This document shows, piece after piece, positions 55,370 through 64,000 of a DNA stretch of 64,000 nt. The position numbers and the translations under genes were made by a program. Numbering within the stretch: the first letter of the stretch is position 1; each line of letters starts with the position of its first letter. The DNA is from Pseudoneobacillus rhizosphaerae. Its GTDB lineage: Bacteria; Bacillota; Bacilli; Bacillales; Cytobacillaceae. Where the stretch lies: NCBI RefSeq assembly GCF_917563885.1, contig NZ_CAKJTG010000002.1:124001-188000 (forward strand). The letters are read 5' to 3'. The notes under the pieces are model-generated. The model was not told the origin of the DNA. It worked only from the letters and a program-made list of their open reading frames with translations, and ran no database searches.

Positions 55370-57310
55370 CTATTCCACCTCGGGTTTACTAGTAATCACT
55401 AACGGTGTTGGATTTTCGACAACTGCGTAGCCGCCTATTTTTTCAACATCTGCCTTAAAGGAGGCGGATTGAATCACTTCAATTAAGTTCTTCCCTTGCT
55501 CACTCTCAAAAAAGGCTTTGGTCATCACTAAATCATAGTCTTCATCAGCTATAGGTACGAACTCTAATTCCATTGCCTTTGCAGCCGGAAAAATCCCTAG
55601 ACCTACTGCATTATTGTTTGATTTAACTTCAGCTGCCACACTTAAATGAGAGAACATTTCGCGCTGATACCCAACAATTTCACTAGTATTTACATTTGAT
55701 TCTCTTAATAATTTATCAAACAGAACTCGTGTCCCTGCGCCTTTTTGACGATTGACAAAATCACACTTTTTCTCAGCAATATCTTGAACAGATTCGATGT
55801 TTAATGGATTTCCTTTTGGTAGAAACCAACCTTGCTTTCTTTTTAAAAAGGGATAAAGAACGATGTCCTGACCCGCTAAAAATCGTTTCACATAAGTAGT
55901 ATTGTACTCACCCGTTTCCGGATCTAGTAAATGGACACCTGCTACATGGGCTTCCCCTTTTTTAATGGCCATTAAGCCAGCCATACTACCGACATGAGAC
56001 GATATAATTTTACGATAAAGATTTCTTTTCTTTAATTGGACAGAAAGTAAATCAATCGTTAAATCATGACTTCCGTTAAACACGATGGCTTGACTAATTT
56101 CTTCTAGAGGTCTCATTAATTCGACTTCCACTACGTCACCTTGCTCTAAACCACTAATTTCCGGAGGAATGACGAGTAACCCATCGGCACGAACGAGCGA
56201 CATCGTTACACCAGCCGCTCTCGTTAGCGGATTCGCAACGTATGTACCCTCAACAAAGCCAATATTCATGCGGATAAAATCCTCTGCCCCCATCGTTGAC
56301 ACAATCCGTCGACCAAGCTTCACCTGTAAGGTTGGCCGTTTCGGAACAGGGGTATGAGAATACTCGCAAATGAGTGGTCGAACAAACCACTCTAACGCTA
56401 AATAGGCAGAGACTGGATAACCTGGAACTCCAATGACAATCGTTCCATTGATTTTCCCTAAAATAACAGGCTTTCCAGGTCGTGTGGCAACCCCATGTGT
56501 GAAAACATCACCAAGCTCCTCGATAATATGGACGGTATAATCCTTCGATCCTGCTGAGGATCCCGCATTAATCACAACAATATCCGATTCTTCTGTTGCT
56601 TTTAAAAGCGCTTCGCGAATTTTCTCTGGCTCATCCACAACGATTCCTGTAAGGTTTGGTTCCCCACCCCAATCAAGGACGTAATTCGCAAACACACTAC
56701 CATTAAATTCAATCAATCGACCAGGAGCCAGCTGCTCGTGTGGCTGAACCAGTTCATTCCCAGTTGGGATAATCGTCACGACAGGCTTTTTCCAAACAGG
56801 AACTTGTAACGTCTTTGAAGCCAATAACGCACCGATATCAACCGGACGAATTGTATGCCCCGGCGGGAACAGCATTTCCTCTTGAACGATATCCTCGCCA
56901 ATCGGGCGGATATGCTGCCAAGGGGACGCAGGCTCAATAATTTCGAGCGTATCTTCATCAATTTCTTCTATATTTTCAATCATAATGACGGCATTATAAG
57001 GACCTGGAACCGCATGTCCCGTGTCCACATAAATAAAATTTTCATTTCGTTTTAGCTGAATCGGATTTTTTTCATGAGCGTGAAAGGTCTTTTCCGCTAT
57101 TACAGCAATTCCATCCATCGCTGAAGCATGATAATGAGGCATGGAAACTTTGGCAAAAATCGGTTCCGCTGTAATTCGACCTAAAGCGGACGTACTGTCC
57201 ACCCACTCCACTTTTCGCACAGGAGCATAATGGGTAAGAATTTCACTAAGAGCTTCTTGCCGCGGTTTATCCTGTAAGTAAATCTTGCGCTTATATGTGG
57301 TTCTTCCCAT
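55370..57310 (-). CDS. MoeA-like protein fused to a PBP-type substrate-binding domain
   Basis: 646 residues. Residues 1-400 are a MoeA-type molybdopterin molybdotransferase: SAMDGIAV, DTGHAVPGPYN, PTGNEL, INAGSSAGSKDYT and GVPGYPVSA. From about 410 to 640 there is a periplasmic-binding-protein-like domain (FNGSHDLTIDLLSVQL, GSMAGLMAIKKGEAHVAGVHLLD, KGAGTRVLFDKLL), related to molybdate/tungstate-binding or LysR substrate domains, here without a signal peptide, so cytosolic. It could bind oxyanion or cofactor intermediates. The ATG at 57310 is 6 nt after the moeA stop; a GTG at 57319 would overlap it. Confidence 0.9.
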   Translation of the reverse strand: MGRTTYKRKIYLQDKPRQEALSEILTHYAPVRKVEWVDSTSALGRITAEPIFAKVSMPHYHASAMDGIAVIAEKTFHAHEKNPIQLKRNENFIYVDTGHAVPGPYNAVIMIENIEEIDEDTLEIIEPASPWQHIRPIGEDIVQEEMLFPPGHTIRPVDIGALLASKTLQVPVWKKPVVTIIPTGNELVQPHEQLAPGRLIEFNGSVFANYVLDWGGEPNLTGIVVDEPEKIREALLKATEESDIVVINAGSSAGSKDYTVHIIEELGDVFTHGVATRPGKPVILGKINGTIVIGVPGYPVSAYLALEWFVRPLICEYSHTPVPKRPTLQVKLGRRIVSTMGAEDFIRMNIGFVEGTYVANPLTRAAGVTMSLVRADGLLVIPPEISGLEQGDVVEVELMRPLEEISQAIVFNGSHDLTIDLLSVQLKKRNLYRKIISSHVGSMAGLMAIKKGEAHVAGVHLLDPETGEYNTTYVKRFLAGQDIVLYPFLKRKQGWFLPKGNPLNIESVQDIAEKKCDFVNRQKGAGTRVLFDKLLRESNVNTSEIVGYQREMFSHLSVAAEVKSNNNAVGLGIFPAAKAMELEFVPIADEDYDLVMTKAFFESEQGKNLIEVIQSASFKADVEKIGGYAVVENPTPLVITSKPEVE

Positions 57311-57315
57311 TTTTA

Positions 57316-58551
57316 TCACCCCTTATTAAATAATCGAACTAACACTTGATCTCCCTTTTGCACGCCCTCATTTGGCGCAGGCACCTCTACTAAGCCTTCA
57401 CTTTTGACAAAGGTAGAGATGAGGCTGGATTTCCCAAATATCGGCTCTGCATACCATTCACCAAGTTCTTGAAAAAGTCTTACCCGAATATAATCGGTAC
57501 GACCCGGTGCAGAAGGAATATTTTTCGTGATCCGTGCTTTGGCTAATTGTTTTTCTTCCTGACTATACCCTTGAATTTCGTTTAAAATCGGGCGAGCAAA
57601 TAATTGAAAAATAACCATCGCAGAAGCAGGATGTCCTGGTAAACCAATAATCGGCTTTCCATCGGCAACCGCTAAGATTGTTGGTTTGCCTGGTTTAATC
57701 GAAATTCCATGGACAAAAACGCCTGGTTTTCCTAAAGATTCAATCACATTCACCGAATAATCCTTCGTTCCAACCGAACTCCCGCCAGAAAGAATTAAAC
57801 AATCGACTTTTTCTAACAGGGCTTTTGAGCGTTTCGCAAGCTCCTGCTCATCGTCCTGCACAATTCCATCATGGATGAACTCATAGCCCCATTCCATCAC
57901 CATTGCGCCAATCGTCATCCCATTCATATCGCGAATTTCACCTAAGGCAGGCTTGACTGTTTCAATCGGAACAATTTCATCTCCAGTCGAGATATACCCA
58001 ACAACTGGTTTTCGATAAACAGAAACCTCGATAATCCCTTGAGACGCCAAAGCACCAAGCTCCTGCGGTCGCAATCTCGTGCCCTTTGTTAATAAAATCT
58101 CACCCTCAACCAAGTCCTCACCAATTGAAATGACATTTTCACCTGGAGCAATCTGCTTAAACACATTTAGCAAGCCGTTTAAGTCCTCACAATGTTCCAC
58201 CATGACAATGGAATCACTAGCTTCCGGCACCATTCCACCTGTTGGAACGTACATCGCTTCTCCAAAGGAAAGATCACATGGAGGTGTTTTTCCCATCTTC
58301 ACCTCACCTGTAACCGTTAAAAAACCTGGCATACTTTCGGAAGTACCAAAGGTATCACTTGCTTTTACCGCATATCCATCCACAGCTGACCTGCGGAAAT
58401 TCGGAACGTTTTCTTTTATATAAATATCTTCAGCTAAAACGAAATGAAGCGCTTCATAAAGCGATTTTTTAACAATCGGTAAAATCGGCTTTATCTGCTG
58501 TTTAATTAATTGGTAAGTTTCCTCAACCGTCTTTACCTTAAAAAATTCCAT
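57316..58551 (-). CDS. moeA: Molybdopterin molybdenumtransferase
   Basis: Inserts molybdate into adenylated molybdopterin. 411 residues, standard length, with RRSAVDGYAVKA, VPTGGMVPEASDSIVMVEHCED in part, STGDEIVP, LSGGSSVGTKDYS and GLPGHPASAMV. It is a paralogue of the adjacent fused protein. It lies directly upstream in the operon with mobA 39 bp ahead of it. Confidence 0.96.
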   Translation of the reverse strand: MEFFKVKTVEETYQLIKQQIKPILPIVKKSLYEALHFVLAEDIYIKENVPNFRRSAVDGYAVKASDTFGTSESMPGFLTVTGEVKMGKTPPCDLSFGEAMYVPTGGMVPEASDSIVMVEHCEDLNGLLNVFKQIAPGENVISIGEDLVEGEILLTKGTRLRPQELGALASQGIIEVSVYRKPVVGYISTGDEIVPIETVKPALGEIRDMNGMTIGAMVMEWGYEFIHDGIVQDDEQELAKRSKALLEKVDCLILSGGSSVGTKDYSVNVIESLGKPGVFVHGISIKPGKPTILAVADGKPIIGLPGHPASAMVIFQLFARPILNEIQGYSQEEKQLAKARITKNIPSAPGRTDYIRVRLFQELGEWYAEPIFGKSSLISTFVKSEGLVEVPAPNEGVQKGDQVLVRLFNKG

Positions 58552-58590
58552 CCGCTAAACATCCTTTCCCCAAAAGTAAAGAGACTTGCG

Positions 58591-59184
58591 CTAGCTCTTA
58601 GCCCATTTTTTTGCAAACTCATACTCTTCCGGATGATTCATATTGAAGAAGATTTGTTCAAGACTTTCTTTTGTAAAGGTTTGTAAATCTTCTTCTGTCA
58701 TATAAAGAACATTTAGATTATCTAGCAAATGAATCATACGGAGGCTATTATTTTCTAAGCAGCTTTTAATCTCTTCGGCGACTTTTTTTCGATAAACGGC
58801 AAAAAGTGGATGCTTCGTTCCACCGATTATCGGTACAACGGCATCATACTCTCTTAAGTTTTCGACAAGAATGGTCCCTAATCCTGCTGAAACAAATGGC
58901 ATATCACAGGCAACTACGAGATTTACTTCATAACTTGATGCCAATAAACCTGCATGAATCCCTGCTAGCGGCCCTTTTCCAGGGTAATGATCACTAACCA
59001 TTTTCATCTTTAAAAAATCGTACACCTCAGGATGATTGGTTACTAGAATCATTTCATCAAAATTCTTAACCAATTCATCCTTGATTCTTTCAATGTTCGG
59101 CTTTTCAGAGATTGGGAGGAGGGCTTTATTCGTGCCCATTCGACTTGACTGCCCACCTGATAAAATAATAGCTCCTACGATCAT
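58591..59184 (-). CDS. mobA: Molybdenum cofactor guanylyltransferase
   Basis: Adds GMP to Mo-molybdopterin to make the MGD cofactor used by formate dehydrogenase. 197 residues: the nucleotidyltransferase signature AIILSGGQSSRMGTNKALL (near 5-23), VACDMPFVS (near 95) and VVPIIGGTKHPLFAVYRK. Length is typical. It sits between fdhE and moeA. Confidence 0.95.
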   Translation of the reverse strand: MIVGAIILSGGQSSRMGTNKALLPISEKPNIERIKDELVKNFDEMILVTNHPEVYDFLKMKMVSDHYPGKGPLAGIHAGLLASSYEVNLVVACDMPFVSAGLGTILVENLREYDAVVPIIGGTKHPLFAVYRKKVAEEIKSCLENNSLRMIHLLDNLNVLYMTEEDLQTFTKESLEQIFFNMNHPEEYEFAKKWAKS

Positions 59185-59220
59185 TCATGACACCTTCTTC
59201 ATTCTTTTTCAAAAAAAGTT

Positions 59221-60024
59221 CTATTTCTTTATTTCACCCATTACCATGTAGCCATTCTCTTGTGCAATATAATCGAGATGAATTGTCTTTAAATCTAACA
59301 TTTCAGGGGAAGGCTTTGTTATAAACTGTCTTGTATCAATAATCTTAGTATACCCTTTACATTCATCGCAAACATGAATTTGCTCTGTCGGTTTCCCTTC
59401 GACGGTTAAATACTTCATTTTCTCGTAATCTTCATTTCCACAATGTGAGCATGACAATTTCTTTTCCGGCCAATTTGCATGGCAACGTGGACAGTAAAGG
59501 ATCTTCTGACCCTTCCCTTCTAGTTGACCAAGACGGACAGGTTCACCGCATACTGGACAGCCACAGCCTGCTACTGCCTGGCTAATTTTGCTTTGCGTTT
59601 TTTCAGAGAGTAATTGTAAATAAGGACGAAACAGCGTCTCGGCTAGAAATGGTGGAATCCATTCGTCTAGTACATTCTCTTCAGCAAATTTCTTAAAATA
59701 GAGGTGATTAAAAGAAAAGGCTTCCTCCATCCATACCTTAGCCGTTTCTTCATCTATTAATTCAATAACCCTATTCAATTGACTTTCAAGGTCAGCATTT
59801 TGACTCATTAATAGCTGTTTTAGCTCATCTACCCACTGTACGAATAGTGGAAATTTTACGTCAAAATTCGTTAAGGCAACTAAAGGCACCCCTGTTTTCA
59901 TAGCTTCTGAATCCAAACGAAAATCGATGGAATCTGGATTCAGGTTCTGTTTCCACTGTTCTTGAAGTTTCATGATTTCTTCCTGTAGCTTCTGATACTC
60001 GTTCGATACGACTGATGTTTTCAT
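59221..60024 (-). CDS. fdhE: Formate dehydrogenase accessory protein FdhE
   Basis: Maturation factor for respiratory formate dehydrogenases. 267 residues with rubredoxin-like cysteine pairs CGCPVCG (near 186), CPRCHANWP (near 210), CSHCGNEDY (near 222) and CDEC (near 244), the FdhE zinc/iron-binding signature. The ATG at 60024 has GAGGAG 8 nt upstream. It lies after the fdh structural genes with a strong hairpin in the gap. Confidence 0.92.
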   Translation of the reverse strand: MKTSVVSNEYQKLQEEIMKLQEQWKQNLNPDSIDFRLDSEAMKTGVPLVALTNFDVKFPLFVQWVDELKQLLMSQNADLESQLNRVIELIDEETAKVWMEEAFSFNHLYFKKFAEENVLDEWIPPFLAETLFRPYLQLLSEKTQSKISQAVAGCGCPVCGEPVRLGQLEGKGQKILYCPRCHANWPEKKLSCSHCGNEDYEKMKYLTVEGKPTEQIHVCDECKGYTKIIDTRQFITKPSPEMLDLKTIHLDYIAQENGYMVMGEIKK

Positions 60025-60044
60025 CAATAAAACTCCTCTTTATA

Positions 60045-60082
60045 GGAATGGCTGTCTGAACTCATACATACAGACAGCCATC
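60045..60082 (-). other. Hairpin between fdhC and fdhE
   Basis: GGATGGCTGTCTG and CAGACAGCCATTCC pair around TATGTATGAGTT on the minus strand. There is no U tract; TATAAAGAGGAG, the fdhE ribosome site, follows. It could set the ratio of structural to accessory proteins by mRNA processing (inference). Confidence 0.6.
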
Positions 60083-60130
60083 CAATATATTTTTGACTTT
60101 CATTAACTTAGGAAAGGCACTAAATCATCG

Positions 60131-60838
60131 TTAAGCCGTTTTGTCTGCTGACTTTTTATCTCCATCTTCATCAATCTCACCTTTTGCTACTAGCTCGTCA
60201 TACCAATCACGGTAATGTCCCTTCGCAAATTCAGCATCGACATCCCCTTTAATCACACCGCGGAAGGCTGGAGTCGAACCAGGATGAAGTACACTCAGGT
60301 AAATATGTCCTACTACCACTGCGATAGCAAGCCCAAAGCCGATATTATGAAGGAGATATCCCCATTGAACGACAGTATCAGGGAAGTATTCTGGAAACCA
60401 CATTGTAAACCCTGAGAAAATAATTAATACTGCTGTGAAAATTTGAATCCATGAGTTAATTTTTTCTCCTGCATTAAAGAAGCCTTGTTTTGGCATTTTT
60501 GCTTTCATCCCAAAGAATTCCTTAGGAAACTCTTTAAAGAAATCAACATCACGTTTTTTCCAAGTCACTAATTCCTTCAGCCAGAATAAGAACCCTTTTG
60601 GATCAAAGATTATATAGATTAACGTTGGTAGTACAAATGTTACCGCAAAGATACGATGTAAAAGTCTAGCACCCGCTGGACCACCAAATACGGGGTATAA
60701 CCAATCAAAGAACTCCGTGTACATCGGTAGGGCTGTAATATATAGAGCAAAGAAGGAGAGAGCATTAATGGCATGAGCCCAAATAAACGCCTTTGAAAAA
60801 CGCTTTACATACTTTTTTGGTTTCTGTTGCTTACTCAT
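60131..60838 (-). CDS. fdhC: Formate dehydrogenase cytochrome b556 subunit
   Basis: Membrane diheme cytochrome b (gamma subunit) that passes electrons to quinone. 235 residues; starts MSKQQKPKKYVKRFSKAFIWAH with GGAGG 8 nt upstream, overlapping the fdhB 3' end by 8 bp. Four hydrophobic helices are visible with candidate heme histidines in WAHAINALSFF, RLLHRIFAV, YLLHNIGFGLAIAVVVGHIYLSVLHPGS in parts. The ending is charged and cytoplasmic. Confidence 0.93.
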   Translation of the reverse strand: MSKQQKPKKYVKRFSKAFIWAHAINALSFFALYITALPMYTEFFDWLYPVFGGPAGARLLHRIFAVTFVLPTLIYIIFDPKGFLFWLKELVTWKKRDVDFFKEFPKEFFGMKAKMPKQGFFNAGEKINSWIQIFTAVLIIFSGFTMWFPEYFPDTVVQWGYLLHNIGFGLAIAVVVGHIYLSVLHPGSTPAFRGVIKGDVDAEFAKGHYRDWYDELVAKGEIDEDGDKKSADKTA

Positions 60839-61667
60839 CACTATCGCCTCCTTCTTCATCCTGCCCATGATCGTGACCACCCTTATTGAAGAGCTTATTG
60901 GAAACGAAACCAGCCATTACGGCCATTGTTGTCGCTCCAAGCATCAGCTTACCAATCGGTTGTGCATAATCTTTCCAAATTACTGCTGAGGTTGGAACCT
61001 TTGGCTTTTCAGGTAACCCATAAACACTCGGCTTTTCGGCCAACACATAAATGGTATGTGTTCCACCAACTCCAGCAGGATTATAAATATTGGCATTCGG
61101 AAATTTTTCTTTAATTTCACTTAAACGCTTTTCAGCTAATGTAAGCATGTCTTCCTTATTACCAAATTGCATCGCACCTGGATGACAAGTAACAACACAA
61201 GCTGGTTGCATACCTTCCTCCAGACGATCGGTACACATCGTACATTTTTGTGCTTTTCGGTATTCCTTGCCATTTTTATCTTTATAGGTGGCTAGAGATA
61301 TCACGTCAAACGGACAGTTTTGAACACAATACCCGCAGCCGACACATTTGTCATTGTTAATGACTACTGAACCAAAATCTGTATAGCTAATCGCATCTTC
61401 AGGACAAACCTTTTCACAAGCAGCATCTGTACAATGGAAGCAAGAAGAATGACGGAATAAATATTCTAGGTCACCCTTGCTGTTTTCATGTTCGATAAAA
61501 TTCAAGACATTCCACGTATTTGCAGTCACCTTTGCATGAGACTGCAAGCTCCCTTGGAACTCTTCTGGTTCTGCGGGAAGGTCGTTCCAGTTTTTACACG
61601 CTACCATACATGCCCGACAGCCATCACATTTTGTAACATCCACATATTTGATATATTCTTTTGCCAT
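60831..61667 (-). CDS. fdhB: Formate dehydrogenase iron-sulfur subunit
   Basis: Beta subunit of an FDH-N-type enzyme: 278 residues carrying four 4Fe-4S motifs, CDGCRACMVACKNW (near 14), CTDAACEKVCPEDA (near 78), CVGCGYCVQNCP (near 104) and CTMCTDRLEEGMQPAC (near 137). A C-terminal membrane helix (about 240-262, MLGATTMAVMAGFVSNKL) anchors it, then an acidic HDHGQDEEGGDSDE tail. It sits 2 bp after fdhA. Confidence 0.95.
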   Translation of the reverse strand: MAKEYIKYVDVTKCDGCRACMVACKNWNDLPAEPEEFQGSLQSHAKVTANTWNVLNFIEHENSKGDLEYLFRHSSCFHCTDAACEKVCPEDAISYTDFGSVVINNDKCVGCGYCVQNCPFDVISLATYKDKNGKEYRKAQKCTMCTDRLEEGMQPACVVTCHPGAMQFGNKEDMLTLAEKRLSEIKEKFPNANIYNPAGVGGTHTIYVLAEKPSVYGLPEKPKVPTSAVIWKDYAQPIGKLMLGATTMAVMAGFVSNKLFNKGGHDHGQDEEGGDSDE

Positions 61668-61669
61668 CC

Positions 61670-64000
61670 TTAAGCCCTCCTAACATCGCAAAGAAATGCT
61701 TTATATTCAGGGATGTTCGTATTGGCGTCCCCAATATGCGGTGTTAAGTGGTTTGCGCTACCACCTGTTGCAATCCCCTTATATCCAAAGTGCCAAGGCA
61801 TTCCGACTTGGTGAACCACTTTTCCTTGAATTTTGAAAGGCTTAAAGCGTTTTGTGATCATCGCATACGCTTCTATATTTCCACGTGCTGATGTTATCAC
61901 GACTTTATCTTTATTTTTAATGCCTTTTTCCTTCGCAAGCTCCTCGCTTATTTCCACAAACATATATGCAACTAGCTCTGATAACCATGGTAGATTACGA
62001 GTCATCGCTCCAGCCTGCCAATGCTCAGAGACACGGTACGTAGTGGCGATAATCGGATAATCCTTTGCACTACCTTGTGTCATAAACTCCTCAACACCAA
62101 ACTTCGTAGCTGGGTTCAGCTGCACACTAGAGAAGGCATTGGTTACTGGACTTTCATATGGTTCATAGTGTTCTGGGAATGGACCTTCATTCATCACACC
62201 AAACAATCCGCCAAGACCTGTAGGAAGCATAAAGAAAGCACTTAAGCCACCTTCATCTTTCGGTGCCCGGTCCTTCGTAAAGTCAGGCACATCGTTTCCA
62301 ACCCATAAATTTTGGGCAGCATCCCACTGAATTCCTACGCGATCCTTTGACCACGGCTTACCATCTGGAGTAGCGGAAGCGCGATTGCCAAGAATGCGTC
62401 GGTTTGCTGGCCAAGCAAAGGACCAGTTCAAGTAGTTCCCCATACCTGTATCTTTATTATCACGGCGTTTGGAATGGTTTTTGCCTTCTTCTGGATAGAA
62501 GCCGCAATAAATCCAGTTACCACTACAAGTAGAGCCGTCATCTAATAAATCTTTGAAACCAGCAATCTGTGTTTTCGTTTTCGTGTCATAGCCATTTATT
62601 TCTCGGCACACTAGGTCAATATCAGGATGTTCACCGTGACCATAATTCCAGTCAAGAGCTTTCACAGCCGCTGCCGCTGGATGACTACTATTTTTGTATA
62701 ACTCTTTTTGACGAAGAGCTAACATATGAATGATTTCTAAATCGCCTTTTGATTTTCCTTTTGGTGCAATGGCCTGCCAGCGATATTGCATCCAACGACC
62801 ACTATTCGATACGGACCCTTCTTTTTCAAAGGAAGAGCAAGCTGGTAGGAAAAATACTTCTGTATCAATTTCAGCTGGATTCGCACCTGCTTCTTTTTGC
62901 CAGAAAGCAGAGGATTCTGTTTCCCAAAGATCAATTGCGACCATCCATTTTAACTTACTCAACGCTTCTTTTTCTTTACCAGCATTCGGTCCACCGACCA
63001 CTGGATTTGTACCAAACATGAATAAGCCTTCAATTTCCCCTTTGTACATCGAATCAAATACTCTCATATGGGAATAATCTTTCTTCGGTGTCAACTTCGG
63101 CATATATTGATAGCCAAATTCATTGGTAGCCGTTGCGGAATTGCCATAATACGCCTTCAACATACTTGTGTAGAATTTAGGTTTATTCGTCCAGTAACCT
63201 GCTTTTGGTGTTACTTTTTCTAAAAAGCCTTTATACGTCGCTTCTTCAGGCGTCGAGGTTGGCGTTTCCATATAACCTGTTACGTTATTATAAAGTAAGC
63301 CAAAGTCAGTTGAGCCTTGAACGTTTGATTCGCCACGCATGGCGTTAATTCCGCCACCCTGTAACCCGATATTACCTAAAAGTAGCTGAAGAATTCCGAA
63401 TGCACGTACGTTTTGAGAACCTACAGTATGCTGAGTTGTCCCCATTGCATACATGATCGTACCTGCTTTACCAGGTTTTCCTGTTTCCGCAAACATTTCA
63501 ATTACTTTTACATAAGCATCCTTAGGCGTACCTGTTACTTCTACAACCGTATCAATGTCATATCTAGAGAAATGTTTTTTCATCAGCTGGAAAACACAAT
63601 TTGGATCTTGTAATGTGTTATCTCTTACATATTTATCATTTTCATCTTTTTTAAAGCCCCATAGTGTTTTATCATAGCTTCTTGTCTTTTCATCATAGCC
63701 ACCGAAAATTCCATCGTCGAAGCTATACGTATCGTTTACAATTAGCGCTGCATTTGTATAATTTTTTACATATTCTTCGTGATAAAGTTTGTTTTCAAGG
63801 ATATAGTTAATCATTCCACCAACAAAGGCAATATCAGAGCCGGAACGAAGTGGTGCATAAAGATCTGCTTGACTTGAGGTCCGAGTAAATCTCGGGTCAA
63901 CGCTAATAATCTTACCGCCTTTTTCTTTTGCTTTTGTTAACCATCTAAAGCTAATCGGATGATTTTCAGCTGGGTTACCACCCATAATTAACGCACAATC
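61670..64000 (-). CDS. fdhA: Formate dehydrogenase catalytic (molybdenum) subunit, 5' end outside the window
   Basis: C-terminal 776 or so residues of a large molybdopterin oxidoreductase, an FDH-N (FdnG)-like alpha subunit. The frame runs off the right edge: the last in-window codons read DCALIMGGNPAENHP. Visible motifs are VDPRFTRTSSQADLYAPLRSGSDIAF in parts, MGTTQHTVGSQNVRA, LLLGNIGLQGGGINAMRGESNVQG in parts and the C-terminal molydopterin-binding domain (TYRVSEHWQAGAMTRNLPWL). The N-terminal 4Fe-4S ligand region, the Cys/Sec at the Mo site and any Tat signal lie outside, so those cannot be judged. Confidence 0.95.
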   Translation of the reverse strand, partial: DCALIMGGNPAENHPISFRWLTKAKEKGGKIISVDPRFTRTSSQADLYAPLRSGSDIAFVGGMINYILENKLYHEEYVKNYTNAALIVNDTYSFDDGIFGGYDEKTRSYDKTLWGFKKDENDKYVRDNTLQDPNCVFQLMKKHFSRYDIDTVVEVTGTPKDAYVKVIEMFAETGKPGKAGTIMYAMGTTQHTVGSQNVRAFGILQLLLGNIGLQGGGINAMRGESNVQGSTDFGLLYNNVTGYMETPTSTPEEATYKGFLEKVTPKAGYWTNKPKFYTSMLKAYYGNSATATNEFGYQYMPKLTPKKDYSHMRVFDSMYKGEIEGLFMFGTNPVVGGPNAGKEKEALSKLKWMVAIDLWETESSAFWQKEAGANPAEIDTEVFFLPACSSFEKEGSVSNSGRWMQYRWQAIAPKGKSKGDLEIIHMLALRQKELYKNSSHPAAAAVKALDWNYGHGEHPDIDLVCREINGYDTKTKTQIAGFKDLLDDGSTCSGNWIYCGFYPEEGKNHSKRRDNKDTGMGNYLNWSFAWPANRRILGNRASATPDGKPWSKDRVGIQWDAAQNLWVGNDVPDFTKDRAPKDEGGLSAFFMLPTGLGGLFGVMNEGPFPEHYEPYESPVTNAFSSVQLNPATKFGVEEFMTQGSAKDYPIIATTYRVSEHWQAGAMTRNLPWLSELVAYMFVEISEELAKEKGIKNKDKVVITSARGNIEAYAMITKRFKPFKIQGKVVHQVGMPWHFGYKGIATGGSANHLTPHIGDANTNIPEYKAFLCDVRRA

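Noticed and set aside
61670-64000. Selenocysteine codon in the formate dehydrogenase
   Set aside because: The Mo-ligand position lies in the N-terminal part outside the window, so nothing can be said.

Overview
The window is a 64 kb chromosomal segment of a low-to-mid GC, endospore-forming Firmicute, almost certainly a Bacillaceae member. The evidence is gene order: from left to right it follows the Bacillus subtilis upp-glyA-ywl-spoIIR-prmC-prfA-tdk-rpmE-rho-glpX-murAB-tal-fbaA-spo0F-pyrG-rpoE-ywj-argS-speBE-ywh-ywf-pta-hemQ-gerQ-ywd block. Sporulation genes (spoIIR, spo0F, rsfA, pbpG, gerQ, sspH, a YhcN-type lipoprotein) are scattered through it. Most genes lie on the minus strand.

Layout. 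1-6 kb: start of upp, glyA, ywlG, rpiB, ywlE, mntP, ywlC, ywlB, with a DnaA-box cluster at the ywlC 5' end. 6-21 kb: spoIIR, prmC-prfA, lipoprotein, tdk, rpmE, rho, glpX, murA2, transaldolase, fbaA, spo0F, ywjG, pyrG (with its C-tract attenuator) and rpoE. 21-33 kb: a fatty/branched acyl-CoA degradation cluster (fadF, thiolase, hydroxyacyl-CoA dehydrogenase, two acyl-CoA dehydrogenases, TetR regulator, fused isobutyryl-CoA mutase icmF), with a promoter/operator in front of fadF. 33-36 kb: clsB, uvsE and a short sspH gene, bracketed by two inverted MITE-like copies. 36-53 kb: argS, ywiB, speB, speE, pbpG, ywhDCB, ywgA, ywfO, rsfA, lipL, pta, hemQ, gerQ, ywdK, ywdI, then a perfect parS site. 53.6-64 kb: one minus-strand operon for a membrane formate dehydrogenase (fdhA running off the right edge, fdhB, fdhC, fdhE) and molybdenum cofactor maturation (mobA, two moeA paralogues, moaE, moaD, a MoeB/ThiF-like adenylyltransferase).

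The unusual content is mostly non-coding. (1) Eight loci carry a palindromic repeat built on GGGGACTGTCCCC. At the five I counted, G rises sharply relative to C from left to right of the repeat, and the effect reaches into neighbouring coding sequence. (2) Three unrelated intergenic arrays share an exact 21-bp period, a short conserved header and an alternating A/B pattern; a fourth does this at about 30 bp. (3) There is a 52-bp palindrome-containing array in front of icmF. (4) Two copies of a 155-bp element show compensatory changes in stems. (5) An inverted MITE pair flanks uvsE-sspH. Chromosome-maintenance sites (DnaA boxes, parS) agree with the known B. subtilis left-arm layout. Everything is read by eye; no database search was run.
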